Shown here: positions 17,350-24,638 of the stretch, in pieces | Layout of the letters: each line of letters begins with the position of its first letter | Position numbering within the stretch: the stretch's first letter is position 1 | From: Nocardia ninae NBRC 108245 | Lineage (GTDB): Bacteria; Actinomycetota; Actinomycetes; Mycobacteriales; Mycobacteriaceae | NCBI RefSeq assembly: GCF_007990755.1 | Contig: NZ_BJXA01000039.1 | Location: forward strand, 1-64,000 | DNA: 64,000 bases | Reading direction: 5' to 3' | The notes under the pieces: model-generated | What the model saw: only the letters and a program-made list of their open reading frames with translations | What the model was told of the DNA's origin: nothing | The model's database searches: none | Program-made: the position numbers and the translations under genes

Positions 17350-18489
17350 TCAGTAGTCCTTCAACGTGACGAGTTCGGGGTCGGCCTCCGGCGGGTTGGC
17401 GGCCATCGCGTCGAACACCTCCTGCGGCGGCGGTTCGGCGAACATCATGCCGACCACTTCCTCAGCGCCTGCCTGGTTGGTTTTCACGTAGTCACGCAGC
17501 TGGTTCTCGTAACTAGCGAACGCGGCCGCGTAATCACCTGCGGCAGTCGCCAATTCACCCGCCAGGAGGTAGGCACCGATGAGCGCCTGTGAGGTGCCGC
17601 GACCGGACAGCGGTGACGCGCAGGCGCAGGCGTCGCCGAGCAGCACGATCCGGCCCTTCGACCAGGTGTCCATCCGGACCTGGCTGACCGGCGTCAGGTA
17701 TAGGTCCGACGACGCGGCCAGATACTCCAGCAGGCGCGGCATCTCCCAGCCGTCCCCGGCGAAACGTTCCGCCAGGAGCCGCTTCTGGGCGTCGAGGTCA
17801 CGTCGGTCGTAGTCGAGCAGTTCCGCGGCGAAGTACAGCGCGGCGCGGGCCTCGGTGTTATCCCTGGCGCTGAACACATTCGCCGACCTGCCGCCGCCGA
17901 GCTGGCAGGCGCGGCCCTCGTAGTCGAGGTTCAGGAAGTTGTCGGTGGCGAAGATGGCGTTGTAGACGCCTAGATGGTGGATGTAGTCCGCGTGGTCGCC
18001 GAAGGCGAGGGCCCGCACCTTCGAATACATCCCGTCCGCACCGACCACCAGATCGAAGCGGCGCGGCTCGCCTCGTTCGAAATGCACCAGCACACCGTCG
18101 GCGTCCTCGTCGAGCGCGGTGATCGAGTTGTCGAAGAGGTACTCGGTCTCGTCCTTGGTCAGCGCGTAGAGGATGTCCGTCAGATCGCTCTTGAGCACCT
18201 CGAGTTCACCGGCGAAGATCGCCGCCGGCATGGTGACGACGTGGCGCCCGTCGCTGTCCACCACCTCGCTGTCGCGAATCGTGGTGCTGTACTTGCGCAC
18301 CTCGTCGAGGATCCCCATCCGTTCGAGCACCGTCAGCGCCGCGCCGCGGAAGTCGACCGCGTACCCGCCGGGGCGCGGCGCCGCCGCCCGCTCCACCACC
18401 GTCGGGGTGTAGCCGTGCCTGCGCAGCCAGTACGCCAGCGCCGGGCCTGCGACTCCGGCACCGGAAATCAGGATGTTCGTGTTCGTCAT
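17350..18489 (-). CDS. FAD-dependent monooxygenase, TetX-like
   Basis: 379 residues. The Rossmann motif GAGVAGPALAYWLRRHG lies at the N-terminus, the mid-chain motif is DLVVGADGMYSKVR, and the second FAD motif reads LLGDACACASPLSGRGTSQA. That last motif is the form found in TetX-type hydroxylases (GDA..ASPLSG.GTS..L). Predicted to hydroxylate an aromatic or polyketide substrate with NADPH and O2; antibiotic inactivation is possible but not shown. Divergent from the GntR-TetR hybrid regulator, with a long perfect inverted repeat 36 bp upstream of the ATG. Confidence 0.85.
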   Translation of the reverse strand: MTNTNILISGAGVAGPALAYWLRRHGYTPTVVERAAAPRPGGYAVDFRGAALTVLERMGILDEVRKYSTTIRDSEVVDSDGRHVVTMPAAIFAGELEVLKSDLTDILYALTKDETEYLFDNSITALDEDADGVLVHFERGEPRRFDLVVGADGMYSKVRALAFGDHADYIHHLGVYNAIFATDNFLNLDYEGRACQLGGGRSANVFSARDNTEARAALYFAAELLDYDRRDLDAQKRLLAERFAGDGWEMPRLLEYLAASSDLYLTPVSQVRMDTWSKGRIVLLGDACACASPLSGRGTSQALIGAYLLAGELATAAGDYAAAFASYENQLRDYVKTNQAGAEEVVGMMFAEPPPQEVFDAMAANPPEADPELVTLKDY

Positions 18490-18525
18490 GGCGTTCTCAC
18501 TTCTGCCGCGCTTCGAGCTGTCGGA

Positions 18526-18557
18526 GTACAACGTACATGACAGTCCGTACGTTGTAC
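18526..18557. promoter_or_regulatory. Perfect 11-bp inverted repeat, operator between monooxygenase and regulator
   Basis: GTACAACGTAC, ten spacer bases, GTACGTTGTAC. It sits in the 117 bp divergent region, 36 bp from the monooxygenase start and 49 bp from the regulator start. A perfect 22-base match at this position strongly suggests the binding site of the adjacent regulator, controlling both directions. Confidence 0.75.
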
Positions 18558-18606
18558 ATAGTGTTCTAGCAAGCCTTGCACTGGTGAAGTGGCTAGTATT
18601 CGTGCC

Positions 18607-19536
18607 ATGCGTACTAGTACAGCTGACGCCGCGGATGCCCCTCCGCCCTACCTGCGCATCGCGGCGGAGATCCGGCAGCGGATCACCTCCGGCGAGCTGC
18701 GGGCCGGCGACCGGGTGCCCTCCGCACGGCAGATCACCAAGGAGTGGGGCGTCGCCATCGCCACCGCGACCAAGGTGCTTGCCGTGCTGCGCCAGGACGG
18801 AGTGGTGCGAGTGGTGCCGGGCGTCGGCACCGTGGTGGACACCCCGCACGCCGCACCCGCGCGCGAGCACAGCCGCGATACCGAACTCACCGCGGAGCTG
18901 GTGGTGCGCGCGGGCATGGCCATCGCCGACGCCGAAGGTCTTGCGGCACTGTCGATGCGCCGCGTGGCCACCGAACTCGGCGTGCCGACCATGTCGCTGT
19001 ATCGCCATGTGGGCAGCAAGGATCGACTGGTGCTGCTGATGGCGGACGCGGCGTTCGGTGAAGCCGAATTCCCGGACCCGGCACCCGTGGGCTGGCGCGA
19101 ACGCCTGGAGGTGCTCGCCCGCCTGCAATGGGCGATGTACCACCGGCATCCGTGGGTGGTCGCGGCGATCTGGGTGAATCAGCCGGACCCGACGCCGAAG
19201 TTGCTGGCGCATACCGAATGGGCGGTGCGCGCCTTCGACGACCTCGGCCTCGGTCCGGACGCCGTGATCTACGCCCACGTCGCGCTGTACAGCTATGTCC
19301 GCGGCATCGCCGTGAACCTGGAACTGGAAGCCGGGGTACGCCGGGCAGGCGCACCGGTCGAACCGTGGGATGTCCGCGAGCCGGAGTTCGAACAGTTCCT
19401 GGCCAGCGGACAGTTTCCCACGCTCGCGAGACTCAACGAGCGCAATGACTTCCAGTTCGACATCGACCGGCTCTTCGAATTCGGCCTGCGGCACCTCCTC
19501 GATGGGTTCGCCGCCTCGGCGGCACCGCGCGGCTAA
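18607..19536 (+). CDS. Hybrid regulator: GntR winged helix fused to a TetR-type domain
   Basis: 309 residues. Residues about 14-80 form a GntR winged helix (SGELRAGDRVPSARQITKEW, then TATKVLAVLRQDGVVRVVPG). Residues about 95-145 form a TetR helix-turn-helix (LSMRRVATELGVPTMSLYRH, VGSKDRLVLLM), followed by a TetR C-terminal ligand domain. Two DNA-binding modules in one chain are unusual but recur in actinobacteria beside antibiotic-modifying enzymes. Divergent from the TetX-like monooxygenase, it is the obvious repressor of that gene and of itself. Confidence 0.87.
   Translation: MRTSTADAADAPPPYLRIAAEIRQRITSGELRAGDRVPSARQITKEWGVAIATATKVLAVLRQDGVVRVVPGVGTVVDTPHAAPAREHSRDTELTAELVVRAGMAIADAEGLAALSMRRVATELGVPTMSLYRHVGSKDRLVLLMADAAFGEAEFPDPAPVGWRERLEVLARLQWAMYHRHPWVVAAIWVNQPDPTPKLLAHTEWAVRAFDDLGLGPDAVIYAHVALYSYVRGIAVNLELEAGVRRAGAPVEPWDVREPEFEQFLASGQFPTLARLNERNDFQFDIDRLFEFGLRHLLDGFAASAAPRG
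18611..18620. promoter_or_regulatory. 10-bp palindrome inside the start of the regulator gene
   Basis: GTACTAGTAC, a perfect palindrome beginning four bases after the first A of the regulator ATG. With CTAGTA at 18593-18598 it also forms a 6-bp inverted repeat (arms 18593-18598 and 18612-18617) that straddles the start codon. It shares the GTAC half-element with the operator at 18526-18557, so it could be a second autoregulatory site. Confidence 0.5.
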
Positions 19537-19552
19537 GGGGGAACCGCTCCGA

Positions 19553-20428
19553 TCAGGAGATCTCGGCAGTCGTACCGACCAGCGCGTGCCGCCGGAGCCA
19601 CCCGGCCACCGCCGCACCGATCTCGTCCGGCCGATCCTCGGGCGCGTGATGCCCGGCCGGGCCGATCGACGCGACCTCGGCGCCGGCGAAGGTGGTTGCG
19701 GCCCACTGGATCGCCTCGGGCGCGCCTAATCCGACCCCGTTCGCCAGCCCCATCACCAGCTTCGGCACCTCGGGCGTGCGCGCCGCCCACTCCCCGTAGT
19801 TGCGCACGATCGCCACCACATCCGCGGGCTCGCCGTCCAGCGGGAACTCCCGCGGCCAGACCAGCAGCGGCTTACGGGATTCCGGCGTCGGGTAGGGCGC
19901 GCGGTAGACGTCGTGATCCTCCGACGACAGGTCCGCGACACCCTTGGGCAGGTTGAACTCGATGAACATATTCTCCGCCAACACCATTCGCTCCCCCTCG
20001 GCGCTGCGGAATTTCCGGAACAGTTCGGCGCCGAGCGGCGGCATATCGGCCCAGCGCATCGGTCGCAGGAAGGTCTCGATCAGCGCGATGCCGCGGACGC
20101 GACCCGGATGGCGCGCGGCCCAGTCCAGGCCGAGCGCGCCGCCCCAGTCGTGGCCGACCAGCACCACCTGGTCCAGGTCGAGCGCGTCGAACCAGGCGTC
20201 CAGGTAGCGGGCGTGATCGACGAACCGGTAGCCGATGTCGGGCTTGCCGGAGGCCCCCATGCCGATGAGATCAGGTGCCAGCGCCCGGGTTTGGTCGCTG
20301 ACGTGCGGAATCACGTTGCGCCACAGGTGCGAGGAGGTGGGGTTGCCGTGCAGGAACACCACCGGCACCGCACCGGCCCCCGTGTCGCGGTAGTTGATGA
20401 ACGAGTCGAGAACGTCGACGGTTGCCAT
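19553..20428 (-). CDS. Haloalkane dehalogenase-like alpha/beta hydrolase
   Basis: 291 residues, the usual length of DhaA/LinB enzymes. Catalytic features: oxyanion Asn29 in HGNPTSSHLWRN, nucleophile Asp94 followed by Trp95 in GHDWGGALG, acid Glu118 in ALIETFLRP (the position used by DhaA), and His260 in GPAGHH. An Asp nucleophile plus halide-binding Asn and Trp is the haloalkane dehalogenase signature; epoxide hydrolases lack that set. It would convert haloalkanes to alcohols plus halide. GGAAGGA precedes the ATG at 20428. It is monocistronic, and no halocarbon pathway genes are near. Confidence 0.88.
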   Translation of the reverse strand: MATVDVLDSFINYRDTGAGAVPVVFLHGNPTSSHLWRNVIPHVSDQTRALAPDLIGMGASGKPDIGYRFVDHARYLDAWFDALDLDQVVLVGHDWGGALGLDWAARHPGRVRGIALIETFLRPMRWADMPPLGAELFRKFRSAEGERMVLAENMFIEFNLPKGVADLSSEDHDVYRAPYPTPESRKPLLVWPREFPLDGEPADVVAIVRNYGEWAARTPEVPKLVMGLANGVGLGAPEAIQWAATTFAGAEVASIGPAGHHAPEDRPDEIGAAVAGWLRRHALVGTTAEIS

Positions 20429-20510
20429 GATCAGTCCTTCCAAAGGTCCGGCATTCTTGCCTTCACTCGGTTTGGACACGCGAATCCACTCGGCTGTGAC
20501 CGCCACCGAG

Positions 20511-20524
20511 GTGACGCTCGTCAC
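20511..20524. promoter_or_regulatory. 6-bp inverted repeat upstream of the dehalogenase gene
   Basis: GTGACG, CT, CGTCAC, centred about 90 bp upstream of the dehalogenase start. A candidate operator or activator site. No regulator gene is adjacent, so the binding protein is unknown. Confidence 0.4.
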
Positions 20525-20846
20525 GGCCGCATGGGAGTTCCGCGCCGTCGACGCGGCCCGCAACCGACCGTCATATCCGTACGAATCCAGTAGAACTAAC
20601 AATCAGTCTGAAATGAACCTGAGAATAATCCCGAATCAGAGCATTCGGCTTGCCAAGATCAGGTCCCGATATCTACTGTCTCAATACGTAGCAACCAGCT
20701 ACTCACGATCATCACGAGCGAGCTCGCCCGGCGCGGTTCGACAGCTCGGGTCCTCCCTCATCGGACCCGCGGTGTCGGTGGGTGCGGAACATGGACTGGA
20801 CACCCATTCGCACCCCCGCGCGACGGTCGATCTCCCTCGTGATCAG

Positions 20847-20886
20847 CCACCCTCGAGTCGGCGCCGGCACGGCGACTCGAGGGTGG
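20847..20886. terminator. Strong 14-bp stem-loop in intergenic DNA
   Basis: CCACCCTCGAGTCG pairs perfectly with CGACTCGAGGGTGG across a 12-base loop, and TGTTGT follows on the plus strand. It looks like an intrinsic terminator, but no plus-strand gene ends nearby: the dehalogenase reads away from it and the nuclease starts 120 bp downstream. It may insulate the nuclease promoter, attenuate a longer leader, or be left from a lost gene. Confidence 0.55.
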
Positions 20887-21005
20887 TGTTGTATCCAGCC
20901 CCCTTGGCTGTGCGGAACGTCATACCCCCCAATCACTTCCACGACCTCGGCCGCCGGATACGTTGGCGCCCGATATAGTTCAGGTGGTTGGCGTTAGGAA
21001 GCTCG

Positions 21006-21728
21006 ATGAAGTTCACAGTGCAGCGGCTCGCTCTCATCGGGCTGGCCATCGCGACATTCATCGGAGTGTCCTACTACTACGTGAACCGAGTCGAATCTCC
21101 CAGAGCCAGCGCGCAGTGCGGCTCCACCCTCTGCGCCGACGCGCCCGCCAGCATGCCCGGCCGCGACACCCTCGCCCTGCTGGAGACGATCCGGGTGGCC
21201 GGCCGCGCCCCCAAAACCGGTTACACCCGTGAACAATTCGGCCCCGCCTGGACCGATGACGTGTCCGTCCCCGGTGGCCACAACAAGTGCGACACCCGCA
21301 ACGACATCCTGCAGCGGGATCTCACCGAGATCACCTTCAAGGACAACAGCCGCTGCGTGGTCGCCACCGGCACCCTGAACGATCCGTACACCGGCAAGAC
21401 CATCAAGTTCGTCCGCGGCCCGAAGACCTCCGACGACGTGCAGATCGACCACGTCATCGCGCTGTCGGACGCCTGGCAGAAAGGCGCGCAACAGCTTTCC
21501 GAGGCGCGCCGCCGTGACCTGGCCAACGACCCGCTGAACCTGCAGGCCGTCGACGGCCCGACCAACCAGTCCAAGAGCGACTCCGACGCCGCCAGCTGGC
21601 TGCCGCCGAGCAAGGGCTACCGCTGCGCCTACCTGACCAGGCAGATTCAGGTCAAAGCGGCCTACCAGCTCTGGGTCACCCAGGCCGAGAAAGACGCCAT
21701 GACACGGGAACTCAGCACCTGCCCCTGA
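21006..21728 (+). CDS. Secreted or membrane-anchored HNH endonuclease (DUF1524/GmrSD C-terminal type)
   Basis: 240 residues. An N-terminal hydrophobic helix (about 8-27) is a signal peptide or anchor. The nuclease core includes DDVQIDHVIALSDAWQKGA, the first metal/catalytic histidine motif, and the following DPLNLQAVDGPTNQSKSDSD, the Asn-containing second half of the HNH fold. Several cysteines in the exported part may form disulfides. Such actinobacterial proteins are presumed extracellular nucleases for nutrient scavenging or competition. It is monocistronic. Confidence 0.87.
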   Translation: MKFTVQRLALIGLAIATFIGVSYYYVNRVESPRASAQCGSTLCADAPASMPGRDTLALLETIRVAGRAPKTGYTREQFGPAWTDDVSVPGGHNKCDTRNDILQRDLTEITFKDNSRCVVATGTLNDPYTGKTIKFVRGPKTSDDVQIDHVIALSDAWQKGAQQLSEARRRDLANDPLNLQAVDGPTNQSKSDSDAASWLPPSKGYRCAYLTRQIQVKAAYQLWVTQAEKDAMTRELSTCP

Positions 21729-21737
21729 TAGCGTCGC

Positions 21738-22313
21738 TCAGGACATTCGCACGACAACCTTGCCGAACGGGTCGTCGTCCCGGAAGTAGCGGTATGCCTG
21801 CACCGCATCGTCGAGCGGGAACACCCGATCGATGACCGGCCGGGTGCGATGTTCGCTGATCGCCCGGTTCATCGCCTCGAAGTCGGTGCGGCTGCCGACG
21901 GCGATGCGGCGGATCGACACATACTGTGTGCCGAACACCTCGCTGACCGGCTCCGCCACCGACGTCGGCATCGCGCCGATCATCGTGATCTGCGCGTTGT
22001 ATCCGCCAGAGCGAACGGATTTCGACAGTGTCGGCAGTCCGACGGTGTCCACGACGTGTTCGACACCGTCGCCGCCGGTCAGTTCCTGGACCGCCGCGAT
22101 CACCTTCCCGACTCCGTCGGAGAGCGGGATGATGCCCGGCGTGGCGGGCAGCGGGTAGTCGCCGTCCATCAGCATCAGGTCGCGCCGGTTGAGCGAGGCC
22201 GCCAGCAGCTCGATCACGACTTGGTTCGGGCCGGGCTCGGGCAGGTCCTGCGCCGCCGTGGTCAGGCCGTCGAGGCCGCGCAGTGGATCCAGGTGATAGG
22301 CAAGGCCGTTCAT
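21738..22313 (-). CDS. Zinc-type alcohol dehydrogenase/quinone oxidoreductase with an internal deletion
   Basis: 191 residues, whereas the MDR family is about 335. Residues 1-70 match the N-terminal catalytic domain (SLNRRDLMLMDGDYPLPATP, then GIIPLSDGVG). The sequence then jumps directly to the second half of the Rossmann domain (ELTGGDGVEHVVDTVG) and the normal C-terminus (DFEAMNRAIS, RPVIDRVFPLDDA). About 140 residues, including the GxGGxG nucleotide motif, are missing with the frame kept. It is probably inactive. Its ATG overlaps the stop of the upstream SnoaL-like gene by 4 bp, so the pair is an operon. Confidence 0.75.
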   Translation of the reverse strand: MNGLAYHLDPLRGLDGLTTAAQDLPEPGPNQVVIELLAASLNRRDLMLMDGDYPLPATPGIIPLSDGVGKVIAAVQELTGGDGVEHVVDTVGLPTLSKSVRSGGYNAQITMIGAMPTSVAEPVSEVFGTQYVSIRRIAVGSRTDFEAMNRAISEHRTRPVIDRVFPLDDAVQAYRYFRDDDPFGKVVVRMS

Positions 22314-22756
22314 CGCACGCCCTCGATGTACTGGTGGTCGGACAGGATCCGGCCCTCGTCGTCGAGGCCGATGACCTCGAAGCCGCCGGCGGCGACCGCA
22401 CCGTCGGCCTTGGCCACCATGGTCCAGCTCACCCCGATGAGTCCGGCGGGCAGCCGGAATGCCGGTGCCGCCACGGCGAACTCGTACTCGCCCGACGCGA
22501 TGAACATCTCGTAGGCCCGAGTCACCCTGCGGTCCATGGCATCGTGGCCGCGCACCTCCAGTGCGGGCATCGGAAATTGCAGTCGCTCAGCCTCTTCCCG
22601 CATCTCCACCGGCGGGTCGACCAGGGTCTGCGCACCGGTGGGCGCCCACAGTTCCTGAATCTGCTTACGCCGAGCCGCCGGGTCGGATTCGTTCCACTGC
22701 GCGGCGTACTGCTCGGCGAAGCAGGCCAGTTCGTTGTCGTTCAATTGCTTGCTCAT
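22310..22756 (-). CDS. SnoaL/NTF2-like small protein
   Basis: 148 residues with an alpha+beta cone pattern of the NTF2-like superfamily: N-terminal helices around AQQWNES-type sequence (AEQYAAQWNESDPAARRKQI), then beta strands ending in GGFEVIGLDDEGRI, which is typical of the last strands. Such proteins are small ligand-binding or isomerase folds. The ATG at 22756 is chosen; the open frame extends into the divergent promoter. First gene of a two-gene unit with the deleted dehydrogenase, divergent from an XRE regulator. Confidence 0.75.
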   Translation of the reverse strand: MSKQLNDNELACFAEQYAAQWNESDPAARRKQIQELWAPTGAQTLVDPPVEMREEAERLQFPMPALEVRGHDAMDRRVTRAYEMFIASGEYEFAVAAPAFRLPAGLIGVSWTMVAKADGAVAAGGFEVIGLDDEGRILSDHQYIEGVR

Positions 22757-22791
22757 GGGACATAGCTTTGCGATCGCAGCGATACCGCGCG

Positions 22792-22807
22792 ATTCCCCGC
22801 AGGGAAT
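22792..22807. promoter_or_regulatory. Candidate XRE operator in the divergent promoter
   Basis: ATTCCC, CGCA, GGGAAT: a perfect 6-bp inverted repeat in the 127 bp between the SnoaL-like gene and the XRE regulator. GATAC (22781) and GTATC (22812) flank it with near symmetry. Position and symmetry suggest a site for the adjacent regulator. Confidence 0.55.
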
Positions 22808-22883
22808 AGCCGTATCGGGTGGGAGCTGCTGCTCATACCCTCCGCGGAATCGCGGCGAACCCACATCGGATAAGACTGTGGAC

Positions 22884-23675
22884 ATGACAACGGCGATAGC
22901 AGCACCGGGATTCGCCCGCGAACTGAAGCACTGGCGGACCCTGCGCCGGGTCAGTCAGCTCGACCTCGCGATCCGGGCGGACACCACCCAGCGGCATCTG
23001 AGCTTCCTGGAGCAGGGGCGATCGCGGCCGGGGCGCACCATGGTGGTGCGGCTGGCGGAGTCGCTGGAACTGTCGCTGCGGGAACGCAACAGCCTGCTGC
23101 TCGCCGCGGGATACGCGCCCGCCTTTCCCGAATCCGACCTGGACACACCGGAATTGGGTCCGGTGCGGGAGGCGCTGAAGACGATCCTGGACGGCCACCA
23201 GCCCTACCCCGCGCTGGTGGTGCGCCCGCGCGGCATCCTGCTCGCCGCCAACGCGGCCTTCGAAGTACTCACCGAGGGTGCCGCTCCAGAACTGCTGGAG
23301 CCGCCGATCAATGTGCTGCGCCTCGCTTTACATCCGGATGGGCTCGCCAAACGCGTGGCGAACCTGCCCGAGTGGGGCAGGCACGTCATCGAGGCGCTGC
23401 GCGGCCGGGTCTCCCGCAGCCCCGACTCGGCCCTCGACGAACTGATCGAAGAGCTGGAAAGCTATCTGCCGCAGGCCGAACCGGGCCCGGACCATCTCGG
23501 CTTCGCGGTGCCGCTGCGGCTGCGCAGCGACGACGGGGAGCTGCGGCTGATCACCACCCTCACCTCGTTCGCCACGGCCACCGACATCACCCTCGCCGAA
23601 CTACACCTGGAAGCGTTCCTCCCCGCCGACGCGCAGACCGCCGACATCCTCCGCACCCGCGCGGCCCGCGCCTAG
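22884..23675 (+). CDS. XRE-family regulator with MmyB-like ligand domain
   Basis: 263 residues. A helix-turn-helix at about 8-68 ([31 protein letters not shown]) is followed by the MmyB-like C-terminal domain, with [20 protein letters not shown] as its PAS-like start. In this family the C-terminal domain binds a fatty-acid-like ligand. The ATG at 22884 is preferred over the open extension upstream. Divergent from the SnoaL-like and deleted dehydrogenase pair, which it probably controls. Confidence 0.88.
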   Translation: MTTAIAAPGFARELKHWRTLRRVSQLDLAIRADTTQRHLSFLEQGRSRPGRTMVVRLAESLELSLRERNSLLLAAGYAPAFPESDLDTPELGPVREALKTILDGHQPYPALVVRPRGILLAANAAFEVLTEGAAPELLEPPINVLRLALHPDGLAKRVANLPEWGRHVIEALRGRVSRSPDSALDELIEELESYLPQAEPGPDHLGFAVPLRLRSDDGELRLITTLTSFATATDITLAELHLEAFLPADAQTADILRTRAARA

Positions 23676-23678
23676 CGG

Positions 23679-24602
23679 CTACCAGGTGCGGGCGGCGGCG
23701 CGCAGGCGTGCGTGCACCAGGTCGACGTGCGGGCGGGCGATGGTGCCGGGGCGGCGGACCAGGAAGCCGGTGTTTATCGGCGGGTCCGGCGGGTCGAGCA
23801 GGGTGACCAATGCGCCCGAATCCAGTTGGGCCGCACACAGATAACGCGGTAGCACGCTGATCCCCGCGCCTGCGGCGACCGCGGCGGCGACCGCACGCAG
23901 ATCCGAGACGATCACCGCGGCCTCGCCGGTCAGCCGGATGCCGAAGACATGCCGCCAGTACCGGCGCAGGATCGGTAGATCGGCGGCGTAGCTGACGAGC
24001 GGGATCGTGGTCAACCCCGCTGGGCCCTCGGCGCTCAACTGTGCGAGGTCGATCCGTGCCGCGACAACGGGCGCGGCGACCAGGACGAATTCCTCGTCCG
24101 ACAACGCCTCGGCGACCACCGTCCGGCCCCGCGGGCGCACGGTGGACACCACTATGTCGTGGTGGCCGGCGCGCAGCCCGGCCAGCAGATCTTCCGACAG
24201 CCCGGCCGTCACGGTGAGTCGGACACCATCCGCGACCAGCGGTGCCAACGCCGGAAGCGCCTGCACCGCAAGCATTTCCGCCGGACCTGCCAACCGGACC
24301 GGTGGCTGAGCTTCGAACTCCGCCGCGACATTCCGTCCGGCGACCGCGTTCAACGCGTCCAATGGTTCGGCGATCCGCGCCGCCAACTCCGCAGCGGCCG
24401 CGGTCGGCGCGACACCGCGCGGCAGCCGCTCGAACAGGCGTTGCTCGAGCCGCTTCTCCAGCGCCTGTAGTTGCGCGGTCACCGTCGGCTGCGACAACCC
24501 GACCAGCCGGGCCCCCGCGGTGATCGACCCCGCCCGATGCACGGCCAGAAACGTGCGCAACTGATTCAGATCCAGACTGCCATCGGAATCTCTATCGCTC
24601 AC
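23679..24602 (-). CDS. LysR-family transcriptional regulator
   Basis: 307 residues, GTG start. The winged helix at about 11-70 contains GSITAGARLVGLSQPTVTAQ. The effector domain is present, but Ala-rich in DLRAVAAAVAAGAGISVLPR. Convergent with the XRE gene (3 bp apart) and followed upstream by the ABC exporter on the same strand. There is no divergent partner, so its target is not evident. Confidence 0.88.
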   Translation of the reverse strand: MSDRDSDGSLDLNQLRTFLAVHRAGSITAGARLVGLSQPTVTAQLQALEKRLEQRLFERLPRGVAPTAAAAELAARIAEPLDALNAVAGRNVAAEFEAQPPVRLAGPAEMLAVQALPALAPLVADGVRLTVTAGLSEDLLAGLRAGHHDIVVSTVRPRGRTVVAEALSDEEFVLVAAPVVAARIDLAQLSAEGPAGLTTIPLVSYAADLPILRRYWRHVFGIRLTGEAAVIVSDLRAVAAAVAAGAGISVLPRYLCAAQLDSGALVTLLDPPDPPINTGFLVRRPGTIARPHVDLVHARLRAAARTW

Positions 24603-24638
24603 TTATCCAGTCTATTGCCTCACCGATGTTGCCGTGCC

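Larger units (their letters stand above)
20429..21005. other. Gene-poor region between dehalogenase and HNH nuclease
   Basis: A 577 bp stretch with no convincing gene on either strand. The part 20580-20720 is clearly AT-richer than its neighbours. It holds a 6-bp inverted repeat near the dehalogenase promoter and a strong hairpin at 20847-20886 (both listed). The promoters of both divergent flanking genes should be here. The low-GC part could be the remnant of a lost gene, but I see no coding similarity. Confidence 0.6.

Noticed and set aside
18490-19617. Upstream extension of the TetX-like gene to 755 codons
   Set aside because: The extension is antisense to the GntR-TetR regulator; the family start motif begins at 18489.
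20600-20800. Possible tRNA or small RNA in the AT-richer patch
   Set aside because: No TpsiC-like GGTTC-RA-YCC box with matching acceptor stem on either strand; only short hairpins such as GTAGC-N5-GCTAC.
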